A stretch of DNA of 64,000 bases from Enterococcus raffinosus (lineage in GTDB: Bacteria > Bacillota > Bacilli > Lactobacillales > Enterococcaceae), in assembly GCF_018917525.1 (NCBI RefSeq), contig NZ_JAHLOS010000011.1:44742-108741 (forward strand), read 5' to 3'. Below the pieces are notes generated by a model. The model was not told where the DNA came from. It saw only the letters and a program-made list of their open reading frames with translations, and ran no database searches. Shown here in pieces: positions 50,142 through 61,288 of this stretch. How positions within the stretch are numbered: position 1 is the first letter of the stretch; the number at the start of each line of letters is the position of its first letter. The position numbers and the translations under genes are program-made.

Positions 50142-50262
50142 TAAACACGAACATTGACAGACTTCTTTCATTATAATATCCGATAAAATATTGAAAAATC
50201 TAATTTCAGTTGTTACACTAAATAAGAAATTAAGAAACGAACAATTAAAGTAGTTCGTTTAT
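50142..50262 (+). promoter_or_regulatory. purC promoter with several PurBox motifs
   Basis: Box A (50142-50155, core ACGAACA) lies upstream of TTGAAA (50191-50196), a 17-bp spacer and TACACT (50214-50219, TG one base before). The distance from the box core to the -10 (66 bp) is the same as at purE. A weaker inverted element (ATCCG, 50178-50182) follows box A. Two more boxes, ACGAACAAT (50232-50245) and the inverted GTTCGTTTA (50249-50262), fall in the leader just after the predicted start site near 50226. Confidence 0.7.
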
Positions 50263-50291
50263 AAATGTTCATGAAAAGGGAGCGTTATGAC

Positions 50292-51008
50292 GTGGAAAAA
50301 GGAACTTTAGTCTATGAAGGTAAAGCAAAACAATTGTTTCAAACAGATGATCCAGCTATCATGTGGGTCGAATATTTGAATCAAGCCACTGCTTTAAACG
50401 GGGCAAAGAAAGATCAAATTAGCGGTAAAGGCGAACTTAATAATCGAATCACTGGATTAATCTTTGATTTCTTAAAAAGTAAAGGAATTGCTAATCATTA
50501 TATCAAGCAGCTTTCTGCCAATGAACAATTGATTCAAAATGTTGAAATCATCCCTTTAGAAGTAGTTGTGCGAAATATAGCCGCAGGTAGCTTTTCGAAA
50601 CGATTAGCGATTCCAGAAGGTGCTCCTTTAAAATCACCAATTGTTGAGTTCTACTATAAAAACGATGCGTTAGATGATCCAATGGTTATCGATGCGCATA
50701 TTCTTGCTTTAGAACTTGCTACTGCTGAAGAGCTCACTCAGTTACGTCAGAAGGCTTTAGCGGTTGGCGAGGCACTAACAGAACTATTTGATTCAATAGA
50801 TATTACATTAGTTGACTTCAAATTGGAGTTCGGTCGTCAAAAAGATGGCTCGATTTTATTGGCAGATGAGGTTTCTCCTGATACTTGTCGTTTATGGGAC
50901 AAACAGACCAATGAACACTTGGATAAAGATATTTATCGTCGTGACTTAGGTGACATCATTCCGGTATATCAAGAAGTACTAAATAGATTAGAAAAGCGAG
51001 GAGAATAA
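50292..51008 (+). CDS. purC: Phosphoribosylaminoimidazole-succinocarboxamide (SAICAR) synthase
   Basis: This 238-aa enzyme joins aspartate to CAIR with ATP. The LVYEGKAKQLFQTDD start, the VEYLNQATALNGAKK segment, EVVVRNIAAGS and the C-terminal DEVSPDTCRLWD signature are complete. GTG 50292 lies 8 nt after AAAAGGGAG and gives the standard N-terminus; ATG 50265 would begin upstream of that site. It is the first gene of a tight purCSQLF run and has its own PurBox promoter. Confidence 0.96.
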   Translation: MEKGTLVYEGKAKQLFQTDDPAIMWVEYLNQATALNGAKKDQISGKGELNNRITGLIFDFLKSKGIANHYIKQLSANEQLIQNVEIIPLEVVVRNIAAGSFSKRLAIPEGAPLKSPIVEFYYKNDALDDPMVIDAHILALELATAEELTQLRQKALAVGEALTELFDSIDITLVDFKLEFGRQKDGSILLADEVSPDTCRLWDKQTNEHLDKDIYRRDLGDIIPVYQEVLNRLEKRGE

Positions 51009-51010
51009 GG

Positions 51011-51265
51011 ATGTATTTTGTGAAAGTTTATGTAACGTATAAGGATTCTGTATTGGACCCACAAGGAGAAGCCGTAAAAGGTGCTGTACACCGTATGGGC
51101 TACAATGAGATTGAGGATGTTCGGATTGGTAAGTATTTTGAAATCAAAGTTGCCAAAAGCGATCGTCCTGTGGAAGAAATGATCGAAGAGGTTTGTGACA
51201 AATTATTAGCCAACGTCAATATGGAAACATATCGTTACGAAATTTTGACATCGGAGGAAGTGTAG
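51011..51265 (+). CDS. purS: Phosphoribosylformylglycinamidine synthase, PurS subunit
   Basis: This 84-aa subunit has no catalytic site; it bridges PurQ and PurL in the FGAM synthase complex and helps form the ammonia channel. The [17 protein letters not shown] start, [16 protein letters not shown] and the short C-terminus are typical. It starts 2 nt after purC and ends 1 nt before purQ. Confidence 0.95.
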   Translation: MYFVKVYVTYKDSVLDPQGEAVKGAVHRMGYNEIEDVRIGKYFEIKVAKSDRPVEEMIEEVCDKLLANVNMETYRYEILTSEEV

Positions 51266-51266
51266 C

Positions 51267-51947
51267 ATGAAATTTGCGGTCATTGTATTTCCTGGTTCTA
51301 ACTGTGACTTGGACATGTATTGGGCGATGAAGGAAATCATGGGAGCCGATTGTGAGTATGTTCGGTATGATGCAGACAGTCTTGAAGGATTTGACGGTGT
51401 ATTATTACCAGGTGGATTTTCTTATGGAGACTATTTACGTTGCGGTGCGATCGCTCGCTTTGCCAACATTATGTCAGAAGTGATTCGTTTTGCTGAAGAA
51501 GGCAAGCCAGTTTTCGGTACGTGTAATGGATTTCAGATTTTAACGGAGGCGGGTCTTTTACCAGGAGCTTTACGTCGGAATGAATCGTTAAAATTTATCA
51601 GTAAAATTACGTCGCTTAGAGTTGTGAACAATCAAACAAAATTCACATCTGAGTATCAAGCAGATGAAGTAATTCAAATCCCAGTCGCCCACGGTGAGGG
51701 AAATTATTACTGTGATGATGAAACATTAGCTGAGTTAAAAGCGAACAATCAAATCGTCTTTACTTATGAAGGTGAAAATATCAATGGCAGTATCGAGAGT
51801 ATTGCCGGCATTACGAATAAAGCTGGTAACGTCTTAGGCATGATGCCTCACCCAGAGCGAGCAATGGAGAAATTGCTAGGTTCTGATGACGGTAAGAAGT
51901 TCTTTGCTTCTATTTTGACAAATTTTGGAAAGGTGACTGCAAACTAA
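51267..51947 (+). CDS. purQ: Phosphoribosylformylglycinamidine synthase, glutaminase subunit
   Basis: This 226-aa class I glutamine amidotransferase supplies ammonia to PurL. The nucleophile is C86 in FGTCNGFQ, and the histidine-glutamate pair lies in the late PHPERAME motif. The FPGSNCDLD start is diagnostic for PurQ. AGGAAGTG precedes the ATG. Its stop overlaps the purL start by one base. Confidence 0.96.
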   Translation: MKFAVIVFPGSNCDLDMYWAMKEIMGADCEYVRYDADSLEGFDGVLLPGGFSYGDYLRCGAIARFANIMSEVIRFAEEGKPVFGTCNGFQILTEAGLLPGALRRNESLKFISKITSLRVVNNQTKFTSEYQADEVIQIPVAHGEGNYYCDDETLAELKANNQIVFTYEGENINGSIESIAGITNKAGNVLGMMPHPERAMEKLLGSDDGKKFFASILTNFGKVTAN

Positions 51948-54166
51948 TGATGAAATTAGAACCGACAGCGCAAGAAATCAAAGATCAGCGTATTTATGCT
52001 GGTTGGGGACTGACTGATGAAGAATATCGTTTGATTTCAGAAGACATTCTTGGTCGCATGCCAAATTATACAGAAACAGGACTTTTCTCTGTTATGTGGA
52101 GTGAGCATTGTTCATATAAAAACTCGAAGCCAGTTCTGCGTAAATTCCCAACAGATGGACCTCAAGTATTACAAGGACCAGGAGAAGGTGCCGGCATTGT
52201 TGATATCGGTGACAATCAGGCTGTTGTTTTCAAAGCAGAAAGTCACAACCATCCTTCAGCTGTTGAACCTTATGAAGGTGCCGCAACAGGTGTTGGTGGA
52301 ATCATCCGCGATATTTTCAGTATGGGTGCGCGTCCGATCGCGATCTTAGATTCTTTACGCTTTGGGGAATTAACGACGGAACGGACAAAATATTTATTAG
52401 AAGAGATCGTTGCTGGAATTAGCGGTTACGGAAACTGTATTGGTATCCCGACAGTTGGCGGAGAAGTAGCTTTTGATCCTTGCTATGAAGGCAATCCTTT
52501 AGTTAATGCGATGTGCGTTGGTTTGATCGATCATAAGGACATCCAAAAAGGACAGGCCAAAGGTGTCGGCAATTCCATCATGTATGTTGGTGCAAAAACT
52601 GGACGTGACGGGATTCATGGAGCGACTTTTGCTTCAGAAGAATTTGTTGAAGGTGAAGAACAGCAGCGTTCTGCCGTTCAGGTTGGCGATCCTTTCATGG
52701 AAAAATTATTATTGGAAGCCTGTTTGGAATTAATTTTAGATCATTCAGATATCTTGGTAGGTATTCAAGATATGGGTGCTGCTGGATTAGTCTCTTCTAG
52801 TTCAGAAATGGCTTCAAAAGCTGGATCTGGATTGAAGCTTTATTTAGATGATGTCCCACAACGGGAAACGCATATGACACCATACGAAATGATGTTATCT
52901 GAATCACAAGAGCGGATGCTCATTTGTGTGGAACAAGGGCATGAAGATGAAGTCGTTGAACTATTTAAAAGGTATGAATTAGACGCGGTAACAATCGGTG
53001 AGGTAACAGATGATGGATTATATCGTTTGTACCATCATGGTGAAGAAGTAGCTAACTTACCAGTCGATGCACTTGCCGAAGATGCTCCTGTTTATGAAAA
53101 TGAGAAACGTGAACCAGCACGGATTCAAGAATTTGCTAATATGACTGATTTCAAACCAGAAGTGACGGATGCAACTGAAACACTATTAGCGTTATTACAA
53201 CAACCGACAATTGCTTCGAAGCGGATGATTTATGAAACATACGATTCGCAAGTTCGGACAAACACAGTTGTTCGACCTGGAAGCGACGCGGCAGTCTTGC
53301 GTGTTCGCGGAACAAACAAGGCATTGGCGATGACAACTGATTGTAATGCACGTTATCTATACTTGAATCCTGAAATCGGTGGGCAGATTGCGGTGGCTGA
53401 AGCAGCTCGTAATATTGTTGCATCTGGAGGACAGCCGTTAGCGATCACGGACTGTTTGAACTATGGCTCGCCAGAAAAACCAGAGGGATTCTGGGAATTA
53501 TGGACCTCAGCCGATGGTATTTCAGAAGCTTGCCGGACACTAAACACTCCGGTTATCTCAGGAAATGTTTCGATGTATAACGAAACTAACGGTAAAGCTA
53601 TTTATCCGACACCGATGATTGGTATGGTTGGTTTGATCGAAGACCTGTCACATATTACAACGCAGGAATTTAAAGCTGCTGGTGATTTGGTTTATCTCGT
53701 TGGTGAAACTAAAGCGGACTTTAATGGTACCGAGATTCAAAAAATGCAAAAGGGCTTGATTGAAGGGAAATTAATGGACTTTGATTTAGCTGTTGAGAAG
53801 GCAAATCAAGACTTAGTCCTTTCAGCAATCAAAGCGGACTTAGTAGCAAGTGCTCATGATTGTGCGGAAGGCGGTCTGGCAGTAGCAGTTGCTGAATCAG
53901 CATTCACCAATCAGCTTGGCGTTGACATCACTGTCGAGATGCCCGTTGAAAATCTGTTTGCAGAAACACAATCTCGTTTTGTCTTGTCTGTAAAATCTGA
54001 GAAGCAAGCAGATTTCGAAGCTTTGGCGGGTGAAAAAGCAGTGAAAATCGGTGAAGTAACTAATACAGGCGACTTGAAGCTGAGTGCACTTGACGGCGAA
54101 ATCGACGTCGCTACTAAGAAAGCTGAAGAATTATGGGAGGAAGCCATTCCATGTTTAATGAAGTAA
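51947..54166 (+). CDS. purL: Phosphoribosylformylglycinamidine synthase, synthetase subunit
   Basis: This 739-aa subunit is the small Gram-positive PurL, which uses PurS and PurQ as partners to convert FGAR to FGAM. Motifs include [15 protein letters not shown], the [22 protein letters not shown] nucleotide-binding region and [21 protein letters not shown] lies upstream of ATG 51947. purF begins inside its last 16 nt. Confidence 0.97.
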   Translation: MMKLEPTAQEIKDQRIYAGWGLTDEEYRLISEDILGRMPNYTETGLFSVMWSEHCSYKNSKPVLRKFPTDGPQVLQGPGEGAGIVDIGDNQAVVFKAESHNHPSAVEPYEGAATGVGGIIRDIFSMGARPIAILDSLRFGELTTERTKYLLEEIVAGISGYGNCIGIPTVGGEVAFDPCYEGNPLVNAMCVGLIDHKDIQKGQAKGVGNSIMYVGAKTGRDGIHGATFASEEFVEGEEQQRSAVQVGDPFMEKLLLEACLELILDHSDILVGIQDMGAAGLVSSSSEMASKAGSGLKLYLDDVPQRETHMTPYEMMLSESQERMLICVEQGHEDEVVELFKRYELDAVTIGEVTDDGLYRLYHHGEEVANLPVDALAEDAPVYENEKREPARIQEFANMTDFKPEVTDATETLLALLQQPTIASKRMIYETYDSQVRTNTVVRPGSDAAVLRVRGTNKALAMTTDCNARYLYLNPEIGGQIAVAEAARNIVASGGQPLAITDCLNYGSPEKPEGFWELWTSADGISEACRTLNTPVISGNVSMYNETNGKAIYPTPMIGMVGLIEDLSHITTQEFKAAGDLVYLVGETKADFNGTEIQKMQKGLIEGKLMDFDLAVEKANQDLVLSAIKADLVASAHDCAEGGLAVAVAESAFTNQLGVDITVEMPVENLFAETQSRFVLSVKSEKQADFEALAGEKAVKIGEVTNTGDLKLSALDGEIDVATKKAEELWEEAIPCLMK

Positions 54167-55590
54167 AAAGTTTAAATGAAGAGTGTGGCGTTTTTGGCAT
54201 CTGGGGACACCCAGATGCTGCGCGCGTCACTTATTTTGGCTTACACAGCTTGCAGCATCGCGGCCAAGAAGGTGCAGGAATTGTCAGCAACGATGCAGGG
54301 AAATTGAATGGGCACCGCGGGTTAGGCCTCCTTTCAGAGGTATTTAAAAATGAGCGTCAATTGAGTCGCTTGACTGGTCAAGCAGCGATTGGACATGTTC
54401 GTTATGCGACGGCGGGAACAAGCAGCGTGGATAATATTCAACCGTTTCTATTCAATTTTTATGATGGTGCATTCGCTTTGGCCCACAACGGAAATTTGAC
54501 GAACGCGAAAAGTTTGCGAAAAGAATTAGAAATTGATGGGGCGATTTTCCATTCGAATTCCGATACAGAAATCTTGATGCATTTGATTCGCCGCAGTCAA
54601 AAGGAAACCTTGTGTGAACGCATGAAGGAAGCTTTGAACACTGTTAAAGGCGGTTTTGCCTACTTGATGCTGACAGAAGATTCCATGGTAGCCGCACTTG
54701 ACCCTAATGGGTTTCGGCCATTGTCAATCGGTCAAATGGTCAATGGCGCTTATGTGGTTGCTTCAGAAACCTGCGCGTTAGAAGTCGTAGGTGCGAAATT
54801 TATCCAAGACGTTAATCCAGGTGAAATCATCACGATTAACGACGAAGGTTTAAAGGTCGAAAGTTTTACTGAAAATACGCAACACGCGATTTGTTCGATG
54901 GAATATATTTACTTTGCACGGCCAGACTCGAATATCGCAGGCGTGAATGTCCATAGTGCTCGTAAAAATATGGGGCGCATCTTGGCAAATGAGGCTGAAA
55001 TAGAAGCTGATATGGTCGTTGGTGTACCAAATTCTTCTTTATCTGCTGCTAGCGGGTATGCTGAGGAATCCGGTATTCCTTATGAAATGGGTTTAGTAAA
55101 AAATCAATATGTCGCACGAACATTTATTCAACCAACGCAGGAGCTGCGTGAACAAGGAGTACGGATGAAGCTCTCTGCTGTGCGAGGCGTTGTAGAAGGA
55201 AAGCGTGTCATCATGGTTGATGATTCGATTGTTCGAGGGACGACCAGTCGACGGATCGTCAATCTTTTAAAAGAAGCTGGTGCGAAAGAGGTCCATGTAA
55301 GGATTGCTTCACCGCCATTACGCTACCCGTGTTTTTATGGGATTGATATTCAAACTCGTAAAGAATTGATTGCCGCAAATCATTCGATTGAAGAAATTCG
55401 CGAAATGATCGGTGCAGATTCGTTGTCCTTTTTAAGTGAAGAAGGCTTAATCAACGCAATTGGATTAGATTTTGACGCGCCTTATTCAGGATTATGTATG
55501 GCTTATTTCAATGGAGACTATCCAACACCACTGTATGATTATGAGGAACATTATCAAGCAACTTTAAAGGAAAAAATTTCTTTCTATTAA
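54151..55590 (+). CDS. purF: Amidophosphoribosyltransferase (glutamine PRPP amidotransferase)
   Basis: This 479-aa enzyme makes the first committed step, phosphoribosylamine from PRPP and glutamine. An 11-residue propeptide precedes the nucleophile C12 ([11 protein letters not shown]), as in Bacillus PurF. The PRPP loop [13 protein letters not shown] is intact. Of the cysteines that hold the 4Fe-4S cluster in Bacillus PurF, three appear (AICSMEY, YPCFYG, GLC), but the final CxxC pair reads CMAY, so the fourth ligand is lost and a cluster is unlikely. ATG 54151 lies 7 nt after GGGAGGAAG. Confidence 0.96.
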   Translation: MFNEVKSLNEECGVFGIWGHPDAARVTYFGLHSLQHRGQEGAGIVSNDAGKLNGHRGLGLLSEVFKNERQLSRLTGQAAIGHVRYATAGTSSVDNIQPFLFNFYDGAFALAHNGNLTNAKSLRKELEIDGAIFHSNSDTEILMHLIRRSQKETLCERMKEALNTVKGGFAYLMLTEDSMVAALDPNGFRPLSIGQMVNGAYVVASETCALEVVGAKFIQDVNPGEIITINDEGLKVESFTENTQHAICSMEYIYFARPDSNIAGVNVHSARKNMGRILANEAEIEADMVVGVPNSSLSAASGYAEESGIPYEMGLVKNQYVARTFIQPTQELREQGVRMKLSAVRGVVEGKRVIMVDDSIVRGTTSRRIVNLLKEAGAKEVHVRIASPPLRYPCFYGIDIQTRKELIAANHSIEEIREMIGADSLSFLSEEGLINAIGLDFDAPYSGLCMAYFNGDYPTPLYDYEEHYQATLKEKISFY

Positions 55591-55673
55591 GAGTAAACGG
55601 TTGACGAAATTACAAAAATTAAACAAATGAAGATTTTAGTTCCATTTTTCTCAGGACATGCCGTTGAAATAAG

Positions 55674-55729
55674 AACACTCACTTTTACTTAAAAAGGTAT
55701 GAATGTTTATTGGAATGGTATGTGGTATG
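55674..55729 (+). other. Hairpin and GGTATG repeats between purF and purM
   Basis: The 197-nt gap between purF and purM holds AACACTCA (55674-55681) pairing with TGAATGTT (55700-55707) around CTTTTA/TAAAAAGG, without a T run, and GGTATG three times (55696, 55717, 55724). I see no convincing promoter. It may be an mRNA processing or attenuation element. Confidence 0.4.
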
Positions 55730-55787
55730 AAAAAATCATTTTCGTTTTTTGAAGAATAGACACAATAATAATTAGGGAGCGGATCTA

Positions 55788-56831
55788 GTGGGAAATGCAT
55801 ATTCTAGAGCTGGCGTTGATGTAGAAGCTGGTTACGAGGTAGTAGAACGAATTAAAAAACACGTAAAAAGAACCGAACGTTTAGGTGTTATGGGAGCGAT
55901 TGGTGGTTTTGGAGGTTGTTTCGATCTTAGTCAATTTGATTTAAAGGAGCCAGTTTTAGTTTCTGGAACAGATGGAGTAGGGACAAAACTAATGGTGGCT
56001 ATCCAAGCGGATAAGCACGATACGATCGGGATTGATTGTGTAGCAATGTGCGTCAACGATATTGTGGCGCAGGGAGCAGAGCCGCTTTATTTCTTAGATT
56101 ACATCGCTACTGGTAAAAATGTACCAGCTCGCTTAGAACAAGTGGTTGCAGGTGTTGCAGAAGGTTGTGTCCAAGCTGGAGCTGCTTTGATCGGCGGTGA
56201 AACGGCAGAAATGCCTGGAATGTACGGTGCAGATGATTATGATCTAGCTGGCTTTACTGTGGGGCTCGCTGAAAAAAATCAAATGATCACCGGAGAAAAT
56301 ATTCAAGCTGGGGATATCTTAATAGGTTTACCATCGTCAGGGATTCATTCAAACGGTTACTCGTTAGTTCGTAAAGTTTTCTTTGAAACAAATGACTTTA
56401 CCCTCGATGAAAAATTACCAGAACTATCCGGAAAACTTAGTGATGAGATCTTAACGCCGACAAGAATTTACGTAGAAGCTGTGCTCCCTTTGGTTAAAAA
56501 GGAATTAGTGAATGGTATCGCCCATGTAACTGGTGGCGGTTTTGTTGAGAATTTACCGCGCATGTTACCAGAAAAATTAGCTTGTGAAATTGAAATGGGC
56601 TCTTGGCCGGTGTTACCGATTTTTGAAGCACTGGCAAAATATGGTGAGATTCCTGAAATGGAAATGTATGAGATTTTCAACATGGGAATTGGCATGGTAT
56701 TGGCTGTTGCACCAGAAAAATTAGCAGAGTTGCAAGCTGATTTGAAGGAACGAAATGAAACTTGCTTTGTAATCGGTAAAGTAACAGAAAAACAAAACTC
56801 GCCGATTGTTTTTAAAGGAGCAAAGGCATGA
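55788..56831 (+). CDS. purM: Phosphoribosylformylglycinamidine cyclo-ligase (AIR synthase)
   Basis: This 347-aa enzyme closes the imidazole ring, FGAM to AIR. The [21 protein letters not shown] start, the [12 protein letters not shown] and [22 protein letters not shown] segments and [11 protein letters not shown] are standard. The start is GTG 55788, after AGGGAGCGG. It begins the purMNHD run and overlaps purN by 4 nt. Confidence 0.96.
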   Translation: MGNAYSRAGVDVEAGYEVVERIKKHVKRTERLGVMGAIGGFGGCFDLSQFDLKEPVLVSGTDGVGTKLMVAIQADKHDTIGIDCVAMCVNDIVAQGAEPLYFLDYIATGKNVPARLEQVVAGVAEGCVQAGAALIGGETAEMPGMYGADDYDLAGFTVGLAEKNQMITGENIQAGDILIGLPSSGIHSNGYSLVRKVFFETNDFTLDEKLPELSGKLSDEILTPTRIYVEAVLPLVKKELVNGIAHVTGGGFVENLPRMLPEKLACEIEMGSWPVLPIFEALAKYGEIPEMEMYEIFNMGIGMVLAVAPEKLAELQADLKERNETCFVIGKVTEKQNSPIVFKGAKA

Positions 56832-57403
56832 GAATAGCCGTTTTAGCTTCAGGAAATGGATCAAATTTCGAAGTGATCGCTCAAGCAATTAAGGATAAAA
56901 AGATTGAGGCTGAGTTGGTCCTGCTTTTTTCAGATCATCATGATGCGTATGTGCTAGAACGTGGGAAGAAATTCGGTGTTCCTTGTGAAAGCTTTGAGCT
57001 AAAGGAATTTTGTGACAAGAAAAGCTATGAAGCTGCGTTGTTAGAGCAGTTAAAGCGTTATGAGGTGGAATTAGTTGTCTTGGCAGGTTATATGCGAATT
57101 ATCGGAAAGGATTTGTTAGAAGCATTTCCTAATCGAATCGTTAATATTCATCCAGCATTACTTCCTAATTTTCCAGGCTTACATGGAATCAAAGATGCTT
57201 ATGAAGCCGGAGTGAAGGAAACGGGAGTGACGATCCATTACGTGGATAGCGGGGTAGATACTGGTCCGATTATTGCACAGGGAAAAGTACAAGTTGCTGA
57301 ATCGGATTGTTTAGAGGATTTAGAGAAAAAGATTCATCAAGTAGAACACCAGCTTTACCCACAGGTTTTAGCGGAAATTGTAAAAGAACTTCATTCTAGA
57401 TAA
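56828..57403 (+). CDS. purN: Phosphoribosylglycinamide formyltransferase
   Basis: This 191-aa enzyme transfers a formyl group from 10-formyl-THF to GAR. The ASGNGSNF phosphate loop, the catalytic [12 protein letters not shown] motif and the later GVDTGPII segment with its aspartate are present. AAAGGAG lies in the end of purM, and the start overlaps that gene by four bases. It is followed by an 81-nt gap with a GTTAAG / CTTAAC hairpin (57414-57440) before purH. Confidence 0.95.
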   Translation: MRIAVLASGNGSNFEVIAQAIKDKKIEAELVLLFSDHHDAYVLERGKKFGVPCESFELKEFCDKKSYEAALLEQLKRYEVELVVLAGYMRIIGKDLLEAFPNRIVNIHPALLPNFPGLHGIKDAYEAGVKETGVTIHYVDSGVDTGPIIAQGKVQVAESDCLEDLEKKIHQVEHQLYPQVLAEIVKELHSR

Positions 57404-57484
57404 AGGGTAGAACGTTAAGCCGATTCATTGCAGACTTAACAAATGTAAAGCAAAAGTGAAAAAACTTTCTAAAGGAGAGTCATC

Positions 57485-59017
57485 ATGACAAGAGCATTGA
57501 TAAGTGTTTCAGATAAAACCGGAGTTGTAGAATTTACTAAGGGCTTAGTTCAGGCTGGAATTGAAATCATTTCTACCGGTGGAACGAAAAAAGTTTTAGA
57601 CGAAGCGGGGATTCCAACGCTAAGTATCGATGAAGTAACAGGATTTCCTGAAATGATGGATGGTCGAGTAAAAACGTTGCATCCCAAAATTCACGGCGGG
57701 CTGTTAGGTCGTCGTGATTTAGCAACGCACATGGATGCAATGAATGAACACGACATTCAACCAATTGATTTTGTCTGTGTGAATCTATATCCATTTAAAG
57801 AAACGATTTCTAAACCAGAGGTAACTGAAGCAGAAGCGATTGAAAATATTGATATTGGTGGACCGAGTATGCTGCGTTCTGCCGCTAAAAACTTTGCGTC
57901 AGTCACAGTGGTTGTTGATCCTAAAGACTATGCTCTTGTTTTAGCCGAGATCAAAAGCGATCAAGCGACTTCATTAGCGACACGTAAACGTTTAGCTGCG
58001 AAGGTTTTCCGTCATACAGCAGCTTATGACGCATTAATTGCAGACTACCTAACGAAGAGTGTGGGTGAAGTTGAACCAGAAAAAATGACATTGACTTATG
58101 AACTGAAGCAGCCTTTGCGCTATGGTGAAAACAGCCATCAAACTGCTGCTTTTTATCAAAATGCTCTACCTGTTTCTTATTCAATTGCCAGCGCACATCA
58201 ATTACACGGAAAAGAACTATCATATAACAATATCAAAGATGCAGATGCAGCGATTCGGATTGCCAGAGAGTTTGCTGAGCCAACAGTTGTTGCATTAAAA
58301 CATATGAATCCATGTGGGATCGGTAGCGGACGGACAATCGCGGAAGCCTATCAATTTGCTTATGAAGCTGATCCAACTTCTATTTTCGGTGGAATCTTGG
58401 TTGCAAATCGGGAAATTGATTTGGAAACAGCAGAAGAAATGCATAAGTTATTCTTAGAAATTATCATCGCCCCAAGCTTTAGCAAAGAAGCTTTCGAGGT
58501 GTTATCGGGTAAGAAAAACTTGCGATTAATGACCTTAGATTTCAGCGACCAAGCAAGTAATCAACCAGAAGTTGTATCTGTTCTAGGAGGATTATTGGTT
58601 CAGGATCAAGATGTTGTCGAAGAAATTCCTGAGGAGTGGGAAGTTGCAACGGATCGCAAACCTACAGCGGAAGAATTGAGAGCTTTAGCTTTTGCATGGA
58701 AAGCTGTTAAGCACGTAAAATCGAATGCAATTGTTGTTGCGAATGAACATCAAACCGTTGGTGTTGGTGCAGGACAAATGAATCGTGTTGGTTCTGTCAA
58801 AATCGCTTTAGAAGAAGCAAAAGGCCGGATGGATGGCGCTGTTTTAGCAAGCGACGCGTATTTCCCGATGGATGATAGTGTAGAATATGCTGCACAGCAT
58901 GGAATTAAAGCAATCGTTCAGCCGGGTGGAAGTATCCGTGACAAAGATTCAATCGCAATGGCTAATAAATATGGCGTAGCGATGGTCTTCACTGGCGTTC
59001 GTCATTTCAGACACTAA
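57485..59017 (+). CDS. purH: Bifunctional AICAR formyltransferase/IMP cyclohydrolase
   Basis: This 510-aa protein completes IMP synthesis. The N-terminal MGS-like cyclohydrolase domain ([40 protein letters not shown]) is followed by the transformylase domain with LRYGENSHQ, the KHMNPCG catalytic segment and the C-terminal [11 protein letters not shown] and [17 protein letters not shown] precedes the ATG. purD follows after 15 nt. Confidence 0.97.
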   Translation: MTRALISVSDKTGVVEFTKGLVQAGIEIISTGGTKKVLDEAGIPTLSIDEVTGFPEMMDGRVKTLHPKIHGGLLGRRDLATHMDAMNEHDIQPIDFVCVNLYPFKETISKPEVTEAEAIENIDIGGPSMLRSAAKNFASVTVVVDPKDYALVLAEIKSDQATSLATRKRLAAKVFRHTAAYDALIADYLTKSVGEVEPEKMTLTYELKQPLRYGENSHQTAAFYQNALPVSYSIASAHQLHGKELSYNNIKDADAAIRIAREFAEPTVVALKHMNPCGIGSGRTIAEAYQFAYEADPTSIFGGILVANREIDLETAEEMHKLFLEIIIAPSFSKEAFEVLSGKKNLRLMTLDFSDQASNQPEVVSVLGGLLVQDQDVVEEIPEEWEVATDRKPTAEELRALAFAWKAVKHVKSNAIVVANEHQTVGVGAGQMNRVGSVKIALEEAKGRMDGAVLASDAYFPMDDSVEYAAQHGIKAIVQPGGSIRDKDSIAMANKYGVAMVFTGVRHFRH

Positions 59018-60283
<1,266 letters not shown>

Positions 60284-60286
60284 GTG

Positions 60287-60315
60287 AAAAAAAACGGGCA
60301 TTTGGTCGTTTTTTT
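60287..60315 (+). terminator. Intrinsic terminator of purD
   Basis: An A-run plus CG pairs with CG plus a T-run (AAAAAACG / CGTTTTTT) around a ten-base loop; GC content of the stem is low. Confidence 0.6.
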
Positions 60316-60379
60316 ACTATGGAGAAAGTATAATAATTTTACATGAATAAATTGTTTTACAGCAGGTATATCCATATCC

Positions 60380-60441
60380 GGCTTCACGAACTAGCTTTAT
60401 CAGCAATAAGCAAAAGCTGACCGAGTTCGCGAAGCCTTTTT
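60380..60441 (+). ncRNA. Strong orphan hairpin downstream of purD (candidate small RNA or second terminator)
   Basis: GGCTTC, CGAACT and GCTTT on the left pair with AAAGC, AGTTCG and GAAGCC on the right, with one A-C mismatch and a bulge, followed by TTTTT. This 57-nt structure lies 70 nt after the purD terminator, with a TATAAT at 60329-60334 upstream, so it could end a short independent RNA of about 100 nt. Confidence 0.45.
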
Positions 60442-60470
60442 CATGTTCAAAAGGATAGCAGATTTAAAAA

Positions 60471-60499
60471 ATGACAGCTTTAATTAAAAGTGGTAAACT
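60471..60499 (+). promoter_or_regulatory. Candidate promoter of the 142-aa gene
   Basis: ATGACA (60471-60476), 17-bp spacer, TAAACT (60494-60499) with TG one base before. The leader to the next start is about 120 nt. The 60284-60625 gap otherwise holds the purD terminator and the orphan hairpin. Confidence 0.45.
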
Positions 60500-60625
60500 A
60501 AATATGAAAAAAGCGTTAGAAAAATATATGAATTTGAAGAAAAATAAAAAGAATTAACTCATAGAGGCAAGTGCATTAGTTAGAATTATTTTTCGTTCCA
60601 AAGCGTATTGAAAGAGGCGAGGACT

Positions 60626-61054
60626 ATGGAAAGGAAACAATCCAAAGCTGATGAAGAGGATCACGAATTGCAGACGATTCTATCCGGACTACCCAATTCT
60701 CAGTATTTAAAAATTTTGTTAGCTCAAATCATGAGACATTATGATCCGACAATCAAATATATTTTCCAAAAGCAATCCGGCTGGAAGCTAGTAATCGAAC
60801 AATATGATGGGGTGCTGTGTCGCATTCAGATTCATGAAAACTTTTTTTCGGTAGTTACGCCATTCCCGGATTTCGGGATCAGTTATCTAACACCGATGGT
60901 AAAAGTTATGTCAGAGGAGTTCAAAGAAAAGTTCGAAGATGTATCAAAGAACACTCAGCAGATTGAAATGAAGGTGACCAATGAAGAGGAAATGGAAGAT
61001 GTTATCTTCCTAATCAGTCTACAGGCAAAAAAATTAAGGAATGCGTTGGTTTGA
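60626..61054 (+). CDS. Hypothetical protein, 142 aa (DUF3788-like pattern)
   Basis: The product is soluble with a charged N-terminus (MERKQSKADEEDHELQT). The core YIFQKQSGWKLVIEQYDGVLCRIQIHENFFSVVTPF has the strand-turn-strand layout of small alpha/beta proteins such as DUF3788, and a C-terminal helix follows. I cannot place it with confidence and no catalytic residues stand out. ATG 60626 is preceded by GAGGCGAGG; a TTG at 60608 is less likely. It stands alone between purD and guaC with its own promoter and a terminator. Confidence 0.65.
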   Translation: MERKQSKADEEDHELQTILSGLPNSQYLKILLAQIMRHYDPTIKYIFQKQSGWKLVIEQYDGVLCRIQIHENFFSVVTPFPDFGISYLTPMVKVMSEEFKEKFEDVSKNTQQIEMKVTNEEEMEDVIFLISLQAKKLRNALV

Positions 61055-61126
61055 AAACTAAACGTTCGTGTTTTTTGTAATAAAATTTAAAACCAACTTG
61101 CTTTTTAGGTGAATATGTTGTAAATT

Positions 61127-61155
61127 ACATAGGGCGATACTGCCCTATGTTTTTT
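61127..61155 (+). terminator. Intrinsic terminator after the 142-aa gene
   Basis: ACATAGGGC / GCCCTATGT with a six-base loop and six T. Confidence 0.9.
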
Positions 61156-61288
61156 ATCGTTCATACTTTTCATATTTTTTAGCATAAAAAAGGTGGTTGG
61201 AAAAAAGACTTCTTTCATCTTATTTCGTGCAATGAAACGTGTGATAAAAATTAAAATGAGATAGTTATCTTATTCATTGGAGGCCAAT

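Noticed and set aside
50154..50177. TTGACA and TATAAT upstream of purC as the main promoter
   Set aside because: They are separated by only 12 bp, and TTGACA overlaps PurBox A; the TTGAAA-17-TACACT pair downstream has correct spacing and an extended -10.
60512..60565. A 17-codon Lys-rich frame (MKKALEKYMNLKKNKKN) upstream of the 142-aa gene
   Set aside because: No ribosome binding site and a composition expected from AT-rich leader DNA; not reported as a gene.
61060..61073. PurBox-like GTTCGTG upstream of guaC
   Set aside because: It lies more than 200 bp from the gene, before an intrinsic terminator, has no partner box at 17 bp and does not sit at the 66-bp distance from a -10 seen at purE and purC.
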